From positions 1-50,000 of the forward strand of contig NZ_OUNR01000021.1 in the NCBI RefSeq assembly GCF_900403705.1: a stretch of 50,000 bases of DNA, given 5' to 3'. Source of the DNA: Nitrospira lenta (GTDB lineage Bacteria > Nitrospirota > Nitrospiria > Nitrospirales > Nitrospiraceae). Every line of letters starts with the position of its first letter. Within the stretch, counting starts at the first letter, position 1. Positions 34,282 to 43,027 of this stretch are shown here, one piece after another. The notes under the pieces were generated by a model that was not told where the DNA came from, ran no database searches, and saw only the letters and a program-made list of their open reading frames with translations. Position numbers and translations under genes: made by a program.

Positions 34282-36750
34282 TCAGAATCCAGCTGCGTCT
34301 GAAAGGCGGAACTCGCGCACCCGAATTGGCTTCTTTGCCTTCTGATCAAACCCAACCGTCATCCAGCGGGTACTCCCATCAAGAAACAAGATCATGACAC
34401 GGCCGTAGCTGCGGTGCTCAGCTAGCACTTTCTGCGCTTCGTCATCGCGCTGAAAATTCAATTTAGGATCAGCAAGAAGAACATTGTCTTCCGTCTTTCG
34501 ACCGTTAATACCGATGACGAAATCGGGGAAGAACCCCCGGCCATCTGGCATAAGAACGTTTACTGACCAGGGCTTAAGGGGCGGATTGCGATGCCACCAC
34601 GCCACAACATTATTGGCATCACGATCCATTAGCTCCGCAAAAGGCTTCTCCCAACTATTAAGCCCCTCTGGCATCACCCCGTATACATTTCGTGGAGACA
34701 CAGGCAGAGGCTCAGGGGACACAATCTCTGCCGGAAGTTCTTCAGCATCTTGTATGACCGCATGCTGAGCGTGAGCGGCTTTTTGAGCCTCATATAACAA
34801 CTCAGGATGTGTGGCAAGAATGACATCGAGAAAGTGGACGACTTTCTCAGGGTCATCCGCCTCACTGACAACTTCTTCTCGCATTACCATTTCTAACTTG
34901 CGCAAGAGAGCGCGGCGCAACTCACGAGGATCAAAAGTCTTATTTCTACAAAGCACTGCTTGTGCTTGCTCAGCAGCCTGTGTAGCCGAAAGATCGGCGG
35001 CGAAATTAAATTCCTGCTGGATCGTATGCTCGAACACATCAAGCGTACGCTTCTCCACCGGAATCTTGTTCCTCATAACCTCGAATAGATCACGAGTAGA
35101 AACCATAAACCGCTGGGCACAATCCTCTTCTGTTACATCGGACTCTGGACATACCACTTGAGTCTTGAAACGCCTTGGCATCCCAGGCCGAAGCGCATAC
35201 CGGTTTTTACCAAGAGGGTTCACAACATGAGCTGATTCTTCACCAGATTGCGTGTGGATCAACGTTGCTGGCTTGGCTCCAAAGAACAGCTCAAAGTCGA
35301 ACATCGAAGGCGGAACTAGTGTATACGGCAGAGTCGCCTCGGACGTATGTACATCCTTGGGTAAAATGCCCTCGGCTTCTTCGGACGGGAATCCATAGAT
35401 AGAAACCTGCCCACTACCATCTACCAGGCTAACGCCTGATTGTTCACCGACTCGAACCACAACTGTCGCCGCACTTGCCTTCGCATACTCCGTTTGGATT
35501 TGGTTGATCAATTGGCCAGCCTTATCGAGGCCTGTTTGCGTCTCCGCATCGGAAAGAAACACATACCCATAGGCCAGCTCATCCGGTAACGTCTTGGCTT
35601 GGGCCCGCCCTTGCAACCGCCGATGTACCCGCAAAATCCTCCCCACGAGTTGAACGCCAAACTCCGGGTCACGACTGGCACGCATGGATACCAATGTACA
35701 CGCCCGCGGGGCATCAAACCCGAGGGCAACCGCCATTTTAAAAATCAGCACTTCACGCTTCTCATCGTTGGCAAGAGCCAGCAAATCAGCATCCGGTTCC
35801 TCGGCGGTATGGACGGCGATTTGCTCATCAGCAAATCCCATACGCAATAGACGGTCCTTCAGCTTTTCAATGCTACGCTCCTTAGAACCTGCCTGTACCA
35901 GCAAAAGCGGAACCAACGGAACTTTCATATCTGCCAGGGTTTGTTTGAGCTTGCGATGCACCAGCACACCATCCCGCAACGCTGTCCCTTCGAGATCGAC
36001 TAAAGATCGCTTTTCCGGTTCGACAAAATAGGCTGCGCACTTCACACCCGTCTTAATAAGGCCAGAGTCCACAGCGTCAGCACGACTGACACGAATCCGT
36101 TGCAATTCAACAATGCCCATCGCCTTCTCGAAGGCTTTAATATCGGCATCATCAGGAGTTGCGGTAATCAGAATGCTATATTCCGGTTTGAGCACCTCGC
36201 GAAAGAACTTCGCTGCCTGCGTGCCCTCCCTGAAACCATGGTGAGCTTCATCAACCACCACACCGATGCGGAGGCCTTGCTCTCTAAGCGTTTCCGCCAA
36301 AGTGTCAATTGACGGGTTTGTTTCGCCGTCCTTCCGTACATTGCGCTTATCCTTCACCCGAGTAGCGACGGTTTGCCAAGTAGTCACGAAGACATCACCC
36401 CGTCGACTCATCGCCGCTGAGCGATCATCTGATAACTCGCGTAAACGAAGACCGTGAAACTGATCACGAAGAAAAGCGGCTGTTTGCCCCACAACCCCTT
36501 TGAACGGAGCAAACCAAAACCACACGACGTTTTCCTCATGGCTGAACCGTTCCAAAATGGTACCAGCCATAAGCGTCTTGCCCGATCCGGTCGGCGCCTC
36601 GATCAGTAAGTACCCGTTATGATTGATCGCAGATCTTCGGCCAGCCGCATCAGCGCCAGCAGAGTCCAGCAGACTTTTCGCTGTCTCGAAGAGTCCAACG
36701 CCGCTTTTAACCGCCTCTTCTTGGAATCCTCTAAGTACCTGAACGCTCAC
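34282..36750 (-). CDS. Type III restriction enzyme, Res subunit
   Basis: An 822-residue SF2 helicase-nuclease, the restriction subunit of a type III system. Motifs are Walker A APTGSGKT (52-59), DEAH (167-170), TAT (196-198), and QLVGRILRVHRR for motif VI. A C-terminal PD-(D/E)xK-like nuclease carries FFPDFVIGI and LLADPKLNF (about residues 740-765). With Mod it would translocate along DNA and cut when unmodified head-to-head sites collide. It starts six bases after the mod stop. It is somewhat shorter than many Res proteins (900-1000) but all motifs are present. Base composition is more A+T-rich than the housekeeping genes. Confidence 0.92.
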   Translation of the reverse strand: MSVQVLRGFQEEAVKSGVGLFETAKSLLDSAGADAAGRRSAINHNGYLLIEAPTGSGKTLMAGTILERFSHEENVVWFWFAPFKGVVGQTAAFLRDQFHGLRLRELSDDRSAAMSRRGDVFVTTWQTVATRVKDKRNVRKDGETNPSIDTLAETLREQGLRIGVVVDEAHHGFREGTQAAKFFREVLKPEYSILITATPDDADIKAFEKAMGIVELQRIRVSRADAVDSGLIKTGVKCAAYFVEPEKRSLVDLEGTALRDGVLVHRKLKQTLADMKVPLVPLLLVQAGSKERSIEKLKDRLLRMGFADEQIAVHTAEEPDADLLALANDEKREVLIFKMAVALGFDAPRACTLVSMRASRDPEFGVQLVGRILRVHRRLQGRAQAKTLPDELAYGYVFLSDAETQTGLDKAGQLINQIQTEYAKASAATVVVRVGEQSGVSLVDGSGQVSIYGFPSEEAEGILPKDVHTSEATLPYTLVPPSMFDFELFFGAKPATLIHTQSGEESAHVVNPLGKNRYALRPGMPRRFKTQVVCPESDVTEEDCAQRFMVSTRDLFEVMRNKIPVEKRTLDVFEHTIQQEFNFAADLSATQAAEQAQAVLCRNKTFDPRELRRALLRKLEMVMREEVVSEADDPEKVVHFLDVILATHPELLYEAQKAAHAQHAVIQDAEELPAEIVSPEPLPVSPRNVYGVMPEGLNSWEKPFAELMDRDANNVVAWWHRNPPLKPWSVNVLMPDGRGFFPDFVIGINGRKTEDNVLLADPKLNFQRDDEAQKVLAEHRSYGRVMILFLDGSTRWMTVGFDQKAKKPIRVREFRLSDAAGF

Positions 36751-36756
36751 TACAGG

Positions 36757-38583
36757 TCAGCCTTTCATACCAAATCTACGGGCCAGACTTTCAGGGATAG
36801 CCTCATGCTGGACATGCCCTGCACGAATATACTGGCGAAGCGTTTCCGGCTGCCAGGAATACAACACCACAGCGGCACTGCTATTCACCGCCTTACGCAA
36901 AGCAGGCACCATGACCTTCGTAAAACGCGGGACATACGCCAAGGCAGTCTCCTCATCGCCCGCCCAAAGAAACTCCTTATCAGTAACCGATTCCAGCGTC
37001 TTTCGATGGATCATCTGCAACGCAGTCCAGACCTGTGCATGTTCGATCTCCACCAGACGGCCAGGCGCAATTCGCCGGCACTGTAGATATGCAAAGTTTC
37101 CCCCAGTAGGGCTATTGCCGCCAAAACCATTGATTACAGCCTTGATGCGTGGGGCACAGACATCTCTGCAAATATTCTTTTCTGGCTCATCGATTGTGGC
37201 TTCACTATTCGACACAATGATGAATCTCCGGTCATCTTCGTCTTCCGTATTCTGCTGAAGAACCGCGTGGGCTGTTGTTCCTGATCCGCCAAAGAAATCC
37301 AACACGATATCATTACCTTCCGACGACTGGGCGACCAATTGCTGCATTAACGACGGTGGCTTGGGATAGCTAAAGACCTTTTTCCCGAACACCTTCTCGA
37401 TCACGCCAGTGCCCTCTCCTGCCTCTCGCGAGCGGAGTAGAACGTAATCGTCTTCTTCGACATCCTCGCTAAGTCTGGCAATCCAGCTACCAACCGGATT
37501 AACGTGACTCCTTAGATCCTTCCAGTGCTTCTTAAAACCAGGCCTACCAAAACCAACACGCTTACCGACCCAGAATTCGAGATTTGGCGTATCTTTCGAG
37601 AGTAAAAGATTCTTCTTTTTGGGAGTAACAGGAACGTCCCCAGTGTCGATAGCAGCATAAAGCTCTTCAAGAGTTTTCCAAACGACTACACGTTCTTCTT
37701 TGGGATCAGGGAAGACTATCTTGTCTTGACGAATCCACTCCTCCATCGTCTCGCTCTCAAGAGCATCAATTTTAGTTTCAGGATTTTTCTCACTTGCATA
37801 TGCCCAGACACGATTAGAATCGCATGGGTACCAGTTTCCCGTCTTTGGGTTTTGGATTGGATAGAAGAGATTCTTGCGTTCTATACGATCGAAAGCCAGC
37901 GTAAGAGGATCTATGTTCCAGGCACCACGCGAATCATTATCTGGATTTTTATATTTCTTCTGAGATTTCTCTCTCCCTCGAAATGAAAACTTGCTTCGGC
38001 CATAGATCAAAATATGCTCATGCGTGTCGCTAAAGTTACGCCCCTTTGCACTTGTAGAGTCTCTTGTCCTCCATGCCATGCTGCCAATCCGCATCCCCGG
38101 CATTACTTTGTCCAGGAGCAGTTCGAGCTTAGCCCTGTTGTCATCATTAATACAGCAGAGCAATACACCGTCCTCTCGCAGAAGGTCTCGGGCAATGACC
38201 AGACGCTGATAAAGGAATTCAAGCCAGGTTGAAAATCGCCATGCGTCGTTCTCATCTATGAAACGGTCGTTGTAAACGAAATCGGTCTTCCCTCTGTTGT
38301 ACGGAGGATCGATAAGAATACACTTCACGCGCCCAGCATAGGTCATTCGAAGATAGCGCAAGGCATCGAAGTTATCCCCTTCGATGACAAGATTCCGCCA
38401 TGGCGCGGCGCCCACACTCTGTTCCGCTACGAGATCAAGCGCCACAAAGTCGGAGTTGATCGCCTTGTCTCGCTCAATCTCATTGGCTTCCCACACAAGA
38501 CCAAACCGTGTGGCATCACGCCGGTCTCTCGCTTCAAGCAGGCGCGCAAGTTCATCTTTTGTGAGATGGTCGTACTTTGCCAT
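36757..38583 (-). CDS. Type III DNA methyltransferase, Mod subunit
   Basis: A 608-residue adenine-specific methyltransferase of the beta class: catalytic motif IV DPPYNRGKTDF (DPPY at 92-95) comes before the SAM-binding DFFGGSGTT (429-437). The variable target-recognition region lies between them (roughly 200-400). Such Mod proteins methylate one strand of an asymmetric site. AAGGAGATCGGA precedes the ATG. Codon use and base composition are clearly more A+T-rich than in genes such as alaS, which suggests recent transfer. I see no simple-repeat tract of the phase-variable kind at the 5' end. Confidence 0.94.
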   Translation of the reverse strand: MAKYDHLTKDELARLLEARDRRDATRFGLVWEANEIERDKAINSDFVALDLVAEQSVGAAPWRNLVIEGDNFDALRYLRMTYAGRVKCILIDPPYNRGKTDFVYNDRFIDENDAWRFSTWLEFLYQRLVIARDLLREDGVLLCCINDDNRAKLELLLDKVMPGMRIGSMAWRTRDSTSAKGRNFSDTHEHILIYGRSKFSFRGREKSQKKYKNPDNDSRGAWNIDPLTLAFDRIERKNLFYPIQNPKTGNWYPCDSNRVWAYASEKNPETKIDALESETMEEWIRQDKIVFPDPKEERVVVWKTLEELYAAIDTGDVPVTPKKKNLLLSKDTPNLEFWVGKRVGFGRPGFKKHWKDLRSHVNPVGSWIARLSEDVEEDDYVLLRSREAGEGTGVIEKVFGKKVFSYPKPPSLMQQLVAQSSEGNDIVLDFFGGSGTTAHAVLQQNTEDEDDRRFIIVSNSEATIDEPEKNICRDVCAPRIKAVINGFGGNSPTGGNFAYLQCRRIAPGRLVEIEHAQVWTALQMIHRKTLESVTDKEFLWAGDEETALAYVPRFTKVMVPALRKAVNSSAAVVLYSWQPETLRQYIRAGHVQHEAIPESLARRFGMKG

Positions 38584-38792
38584 TCCGATCTCCTTGAGCG
38601 CGGCAGAATACCTCTTTCACTCTCATAAATCACCTCGTCTATTAGTGGAATGAGGGAGGGGGGAGCGAGAGCACTGGGATTGGACGAGGAGAAGCCCCGT
38701 AGGGCAACTAGGGCCTCTTAAGGAAGTCCTGGGTGCTGGGTTGGGGATTGAGCCTACTGCCGCTAGAGAGAGGAAGCCTGGCCAAACGAGAT

Positions 38793-39074
38793 TCAGTGAC
38801 TGCCTGCTTTGATCTCGTAGGTTGGGATGGGCCTTCCGGTGACACGGGCATAGAGGACGGTGGGATCAAGGTCGGCGCCGTTTGGCCAATAGATGGTGCC
38901 AAGATCTGGGTGAACACCGAGTTCCCTGAAACGATCGAGATTCTTCAGCGGAGCAAACACACCTTCAAACTTTATCACCGCTGAAAGATCAAGCTCACCC
39001 ACGACGCCACCTTCAAAGCGTAGGCGAACGTGACAGCCTTCTAACGCGGTGGCTTCTACGATGTCCTTCAGCAT
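38793..39074 (-). CDS. DUF2442-family protein
   Basis: A 93-residue protein of the DUF2442 type: EGCHVRLRFEGGVVGELDLS, then FAPLKNLDRFRELGVHPDLGTIYWPNGADLDPTVLY. DUF2442 genes usually neighbour DUF4160 genes in toxin-antitoxin-like pairs; no intact DUF4160 partner is seen here, only 60 bases to the next gene upstream. It may be a solitary remnant of such a module. Function unknown. Confidence 0.8.
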   Translation of the reverse strand: MLKDIVEATALEGCHVRLRFEGGVVGELDLSAVIKFEGVFAPLKNLDRFRELGVHPDLGTIYWPNGADLDPTVLYARVTGRPIPTYEIKAGSH

Positions 39075-39135
39075 GGCCTTACTCTAGCGGCTTGATTTTC
39101 TTGAGCGGTGCCCGCTGCTCTGCGAATGAACTCAG

Positions 39136-39486
39136 CTATGGCGACGGTGTGGGAGGCAACGTCGCGAGGAGTTCCTCTACCTTCTCATACAACACCGGTA
39201 AATCGCGTTCGACCACATCCCATACGAGTTCGACATTCACTCCGAAATAATCGTAAATCAGTTTGTCTCTCATCCCGGCAATGGGTTTCCAGGCTATGTC
39301 GAGATGTGCGGTTTTGAGAGCTGCGGATAGCCGCTTCGTGGCCTCGCCGATAATTTCAAGATTGCGGACAACGGCATCCTGCGTCTTTCGATCAGCACAA
39401 AACCCTTCTTTTTGAATCGCCGTATATTCGACGATCTGCCGGATGGCGTCCCGAATGTGCAGGAGATAGATACGGTCGTCCTTCAT
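39136..39486 (-). CDS. hepT: HepT-like HEPN toxin with altered RNase motif
   Basis: A 116-residue HEPN-domain protein of the HepT (DUF86) family, the RNase toxin of MntA/HepT systems. The family motif is Rx4HxY; here residues 73-80 read RDKLIYDY, so the catalytic His is replaced by Tyr78, while Tyr80, the residue that MntA-type enzymes AMPylate, is kept. Other typical segments are NLEIIGEATKRLS and FGVNVELVWDVVERDLP. It overlaps the mntA stop by 4 bases, with the antitoxin gene first. The substitution makes RNase activity doubtful. Confidence 0.87.
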   Translation of the reverse strand: MKDDRIYLLHIRDAIRQIVEYTAIQKEGFCADRKTQDAVVRNLEIIGEATKRLSAALKTAHLDIAWKPIAGMRDKLIYDYFGVNVELVWDVVERDLPVLYEKVEELLATLPPTPSP

Positions 39487-39773
39487 AGGGGGACGGCTTC
39501 GGCGTGGATGCGCTGTTCGAGATGCGGGCTGAGTCCTCCATCCGTCAGGACGTCGACTTTATGGTTCAACAATTCTTCCAGATCCTGCCCCAGTTCAATG
39601 AGGTCGAGCAGGCTGCGGCCGCCTTCCATATCCACGAGGAAGTCGATGTCACTGTCCGGCCGCGCATCTCCCCGTGCCACGGAGCCAAATACCCGGACTT
39701 TCTGCGCACCATGCCGCGCGGCGATTTGGAGGATTTGGCTTCGTTTGGACTGGAGTAATTGGCGAATGCTCAT
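39483..39773 (-). CDS. mntA: MntA-like nucleotidyltransferase antitoxin
   Basis: A 96-residue minimal nucleotidyltransferase. The GSx10DxD motif is complete (FGSVARGDARPDSDIDFLV, about residues 29-47), followed by LLDLIELGQDLEELLNHKVDVLT. Characterised MntA antitoxins inactivate HepT by adding AMP to the tyrosine of Rx4HxY. It is coupled to hepT by a 4-base overlap. Confidence 0.9.
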   Translation of the reverse strand: MSIRQLLQSKRSQILQIAARHGAQKVRVFGSVARGDARPDSDIDFLVDMEGGRSLLDLIELGQDLEELLNHKVDVLTDGGLSPHLEQRIHAEAVPL

Positions 39774-40000
39774 GACCTATCTCCTGCGCGTACGGTAGCC
39801 AAAACCCGCCGGGAACTCCAGCAATGCCCCCCTCTCAGGCCGAGTGCTCCCAAGAAGTGCTGAGTGCTGAACTGAAGTGGGTACAGACTGAAGACGGGAA
39901 CTGCGGGACTAGCGTGGATCAGCCTCTACCTATTCACCGATTGATTCCCGACTAGAAAAGGAGTAGCGTTTTCGCATTCCTTACTAGACAGGAGGCTATC

Positions 40001-41173
40001 ATGCGACGCTTCCGGCTCCCCTTTTTTACTGCGCTCTTGTTCCTCACCTGGACAACGCTGGCTTCGGCTGAAATTCTGGCGCTCTTGAACTATGAGAGTA
40101 AGCCGGGCCAGCCGGTGCGGCGCGAGGGCATCGCCATCATGGACATCGATCCCGACTCGGTGAACTTCGGGAAGATCCTGATGGAGATTCCCCTTCCTCC
40201 CGACCTCGTCGCGCACCACATTTTCTTCAACCGCGATCGAAGCAAGGCCTACATCACGTCCCTGGGGAAAAGCCTGTTGCACGTCGTGGATCTCACGCGC
40301 TTCCCCTATCGCCTGCGCGCGATTGCTGTGCCGGACTGCCTGGCCGGTGAGGATCTCGTCGTCTCGGAAGATAACCGAACCTGGTACCTCACCTGCATGG
40401 GTTCGAGCAACGTAATTATGGGCGACGCGCGCAGTGATACGCCGATTAAAACGGTGAGCGCAGCGGCACCGGCGGGGGCGACGATTCTCTATCCGCACGG
40501 GATTGCGATTCACAACGGCATCGACCGGGTGCTCGTGACCAGCACGATGAAGCCGGATATGTCCGAGACGGGTGATTCGGTCACGGTGCTGGAAGCCAGT
40601 ACTGGCAATGTGCTCTCGACGCACAAAATCGGATCAAAGCCAGCTCCCGCCAAATCGGCTCCCGTCGAAGTCATGTTCAGCCCGAAGGCTGATCCGCCGG
40701 TAGTACATATCACCAATATGATGGAAGGGACGCTGTGGGCCGGGATCTGGGATCCGCAGAACAAGGCATTCTCGTTCTATCAGATCGATGATTTCGGGCC
40801 ACGGGAACAGGGCATGCCGCTGGAAATGCTTTACAACGCGAAGGGCGACCGCTTGTTCGTCACGACAGCTAAGCCGGGCTATGTGAATCTGTATGACAAT
40901 ACCGATCCGCGCCAGCCGAAGTTCCTCAAAGCGATTCCCGCCGCCGCCGGCGCCCATCATAGCGTGCTATCGCCCGATGAACGGTATCTCTTCGTCCAGA
41001 ACAGCCTGCTCAATCTGGAAGGCATGAGCGACGGGTCTATCACAGTGATCGATCTGAAGAGCGACACAGTCCTGGGGAGCATCGACACGTTGAAAGCGCA
41101 GGGGTTCAACCCCAATTGCATCATGCTGCTGCCGAATCATTTTCAGCAAAGCACCTTGCGCGTGAGCCCGTGA
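40001..41173 (+). CDS. Exported beta-propeller (YVTN-like) protein
   Basis: A 390-residue protein with a signal peptide (RRFRLPFFTALLFLTWTTLASA) and repeated beta-propeller blades: KAYITSLGKSLLHVVDLT, RTWYLTCMGSSNVIMGDA, RVLVTSTMKPDM, GDRLFVTTAKPGYVNLYD and RYLFVQNSLLNLEG, each with a strand-turn-strand pattern ending in VID or similar. These match YVTN/lactonase-like propellers, which serve as periplasmic binding or scaffold proteins. CAGGAGG lies six bases before the ATG. It is flanked by toxin-antitoxin genes on the opposite strand and looks like a cargo or leftover core gene. Ligand unknown. Confidence 0.82.
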   Translation: MRRFRLPFFTALLFLTWTTLASAEILALLNYESKPGQPVRREGIAIMDIDPDSVNFGKILMEIPLPPDLVAHHIFFNRDRSKAYITSLGKSLLHVVDLTRFPYRLRAIAVPDCLAGEDLVVSEDNRTWYLTCMGSSNVIMGDARSDTPIKTVSAAAPAGATILYPHGIAIHNGIDRVLVTSTMKPDMSETGDSVTVLEASTGNVLSTHKIGSKPAPAKSAPVEVMFSPKADPPVVHITNMMEGTLWAGIWDPQNKAFSFYQIDDFGPREQGMPLEMLYNAKGDRLFVTTAKPGYVNLYDNTDPRQPKFLKAIPAAAGAHHSVLSPDERYLFVQNSLLNLEGMSDGSITVIDLKSDTVLGSIDTLKAQGFNPNCIMLLPNHFQQSTLRVSP

Positions 41174-41271
41174 TGGGCGGAAAGACCTGAGTGCTCCACG
41201 GAATTCCTGGGTATTGAGTATGGCCGGGATGGTGAACCGTGATGAAATTGGGAAGGGCTGGCGAAGGGATA

Positions 41272-41541
41272 TTACCCTGGCATGGGAAGGACGGCGGACT
41301 CGATGGCGGCGAGGATTTTTGCGCGGGTTTCATGATCGAACTCATGTCCGTAGAAGCGCAGGAAGAGCCCTTTCCGAATGGTCTCGACCGTAGCTTGTGG
41401 ATCGCGCGCGCTGAGGGACGCCTCCACGAGGGCGCGGGCGGTGTCACGCATGGCACATCCCAGGATAAGCCGCTCTTCACCCGTCCGCTGCATGAGCATG
41501 GCACGATAGCGCTGATCCATGTCCATCGATGTATCGTTCAC
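41272..41541 (-). CDS. Small partner of the nucleotidyltransferase gene
   Basis: An 89-residue helical protein (DQRYRAMLMQRTGEERLILG, then LFLRFYGHEFDHETRAKIL). It begins at a GTG whose last two bases overlap the TGA of the upstream nucleotidyltransferase gene, with GAGG about eight bases upstream, so translation was coupled. From memory, small genes with RTGEERL and FLRFYGHEFD occur beside nucleotidyltransferase-fold genes elsewhere. Possible toxin-antitoxin or abortive-infection role; not proven. Confidence 0.7.
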   Translation of the reverse strand: MNDTSMDMDQRYRAMLMQRTGEERLILGCAMRDTARALVEASLSARDPQATVETIRKGLFLRFYGHEFDHETRAKILAAIESAVLPMPG

Positions 41542-42082
41542 GCTGACACCTCGCGGTAGAGTGCTGCCAGGCCCAATCGGTCTGCCCATCGAGACAGATA
41601 CACCGTATCGAGGCCTTGAACAGAATTGAGCAAGTTCCGGACATCCGTTAATTGCATCTCAGATCGGCTCTCTTTGGCCCAATCTAGCTTGGACAGAATG
41701 AGATCTTCAGGCGACACGATGAAGACCTGCTGGCCTGCGATAGAGACTGCACGGCGACGGGTAAACTCTTCTCGACGGTATTCGGTCTCCTTCCGCACGA
41801 CACAGTCTACCTTGACCACCAGGGCGTTGTGAATCATGTTGAACATGGCTTGCTCTCGTACGGCTCGCTGGACCATGTCCCGATCGATATAGTAGTCCTG
41901 TTGGAACAAGCGCGTGATACGGTCCACATCCCGCTCACACAATTCAATGACCAGATCGATATCGCGCGTCATCCGGGGAACGGAATAAAAATTCGCCGCC
42001 TTGAGCCAGTTACCATATACGGGATGCCGCCCCCTTCTAAGTCGGCAGTCACTGCCTTGAGTACATCTAACTCGTCGCTCAC
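41538..42082 (-). pseudogene. Nucleotidyltransferase (AbiEii-like) gene with single-base frameshift
   Basis: Two frames together encode one nucleotidyltransferase-fold protein. The 5' part, from a GTG at 42082, reads SDELDVLKAVTADLEGGG and ends in IPYMVTGS, the glycine-serine motif. The 3' part, in the next frame, reads AANFYSVPRMTRDIDLVIEL, with the DxD motif, and continues to LGLAALYREVSA. The shift lies at 42000/42001, where AG stands in place of a full codon (probably ATG, Met). Restoring one base gives a 181-residue protein with both catalytic motifs. As it stands, only a product lacking the GS motif can be made. The small partner gene overlaps its stop. Confidence 0.8.
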
Positions 42083-42243
42083 AACCTCATTTCACTCCTA
42101 CGTGAACCGTCATGACCGCTGGAGCTTGCCCCTTTCCCAGCGGAAATTCACCAGCCTCGTAGGGGACATGACATGTGAATGGGTATCAGGAACGTGCAGA
42201 GTCCTGAAGTGATACGAGTTGATGGCGGAGAAGCGTGGCGTGG

Positions 42244-42837
42244 CTACAGCTTGGGAATGCGGATGGTGCTGATCATCAAGCTTCCGGAGAGGACGAACAG
42301 GAGGGATAAGGGGTGCAGGTCACAGGGCCCGACGGTCCAGACGCCCCAGTAGAGGTGCTCGCCCAGCCGATCCTGCCAGGCGGCCAGGGCTAGGACGCCG
42401 GTCAGCAGTACCGTGGTAGGAATGGGCGTGCCTTCGAAGTAGGCGACTTTGCCATTGCCAGCAGAAAGAGTTTCGGCAGTCACATTGTACCGGGCCAGCC
42501 GGCTGACTCCGCAACAGACGAAGTACATCAGCACGATCCAGTCCCACCCTCCCTGCAGGCCTGCGGCATATCCAAGCGCCGCCGGCGCCACTCCGAAGGA
42601 GATGACGTCTGCCAGCGAATCCAACTCGCGCCCGAGCGGCGATTGCATGTGCCGCCAGCGGGCGACCCGGCCGTCAAGCCAGTCAAAGAGCAACGCTGCC
42701 GGCGCCAGGGCCGTGGCCGCAAGAAAATGGGCCGCCGACTGGTTGCCCATGTACCGCATGCTCAACAGTACGGCCGCGAGCCCACAGGCGCCGTTGGCCA
42801 ACGTGAGAAAGTCGGCCAGGTGAAACTGGCGGATCAT
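42244..42837 (-). CDS. pssA: CDP-diacylglycerol-serine O-phosphatidyltransferase
   Basis: A polytopic inner-membrane enzyme of the CDP-alcohol phosphatidyltransferase family making phosphatidylserine, the precursor of phosphatidylethanolamine. The signature DWLDGRVAR, then SPLGRELDSLAD fits D(x2)DG(x2)AR(x8)G(x3)D(x3)D. The following VISFGVAPA and CGVSRLARYN are typical of PssA. The start is placed at the ATG at 42837 (MIRQFHLADFLTLANGACG), where homologues begin; a TTG at 42897 is possible, and neither has a strong ribosome binding site. The product is 197 residues. No decarboxylase gene is adjacent. Confidence 0.88.
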   Translation of the reverse strand: MIRQFHLADFLTLANGACGLAAVLLSMRYMGNQSAAHFLAATALAPAALLFDWLDGRVARWRHMQSPLGRELDSLADVISFGVAPAALGYAAGLQGGWDWIVLMYFVCCGVSRLARYNVTAETLSAGNGKVAYFEGTPIPTTVLLTGVLALAAWQDRLGEHLYWGVWTVGPCDLHPLSLLFVLSGSLMISTIRIPKL

Positions 42838-43027
42838 CAAGAAGTATTTGGGAGGAGTCTTTGCCACGCCAAGGCAATCTACGACGGAGCCGGACAAATG
42901 TCCAGGAGGCCCCGTCAGGATTTGAAGCCGCTGCAGAGTGATGGGCTACCCAAAGCCTCACCTCGAAAGCGAATATGTTGTGGGGACGATGGTCGGAAGG
43001 CAGAATGACGAGAGCCAGAATACTTTA

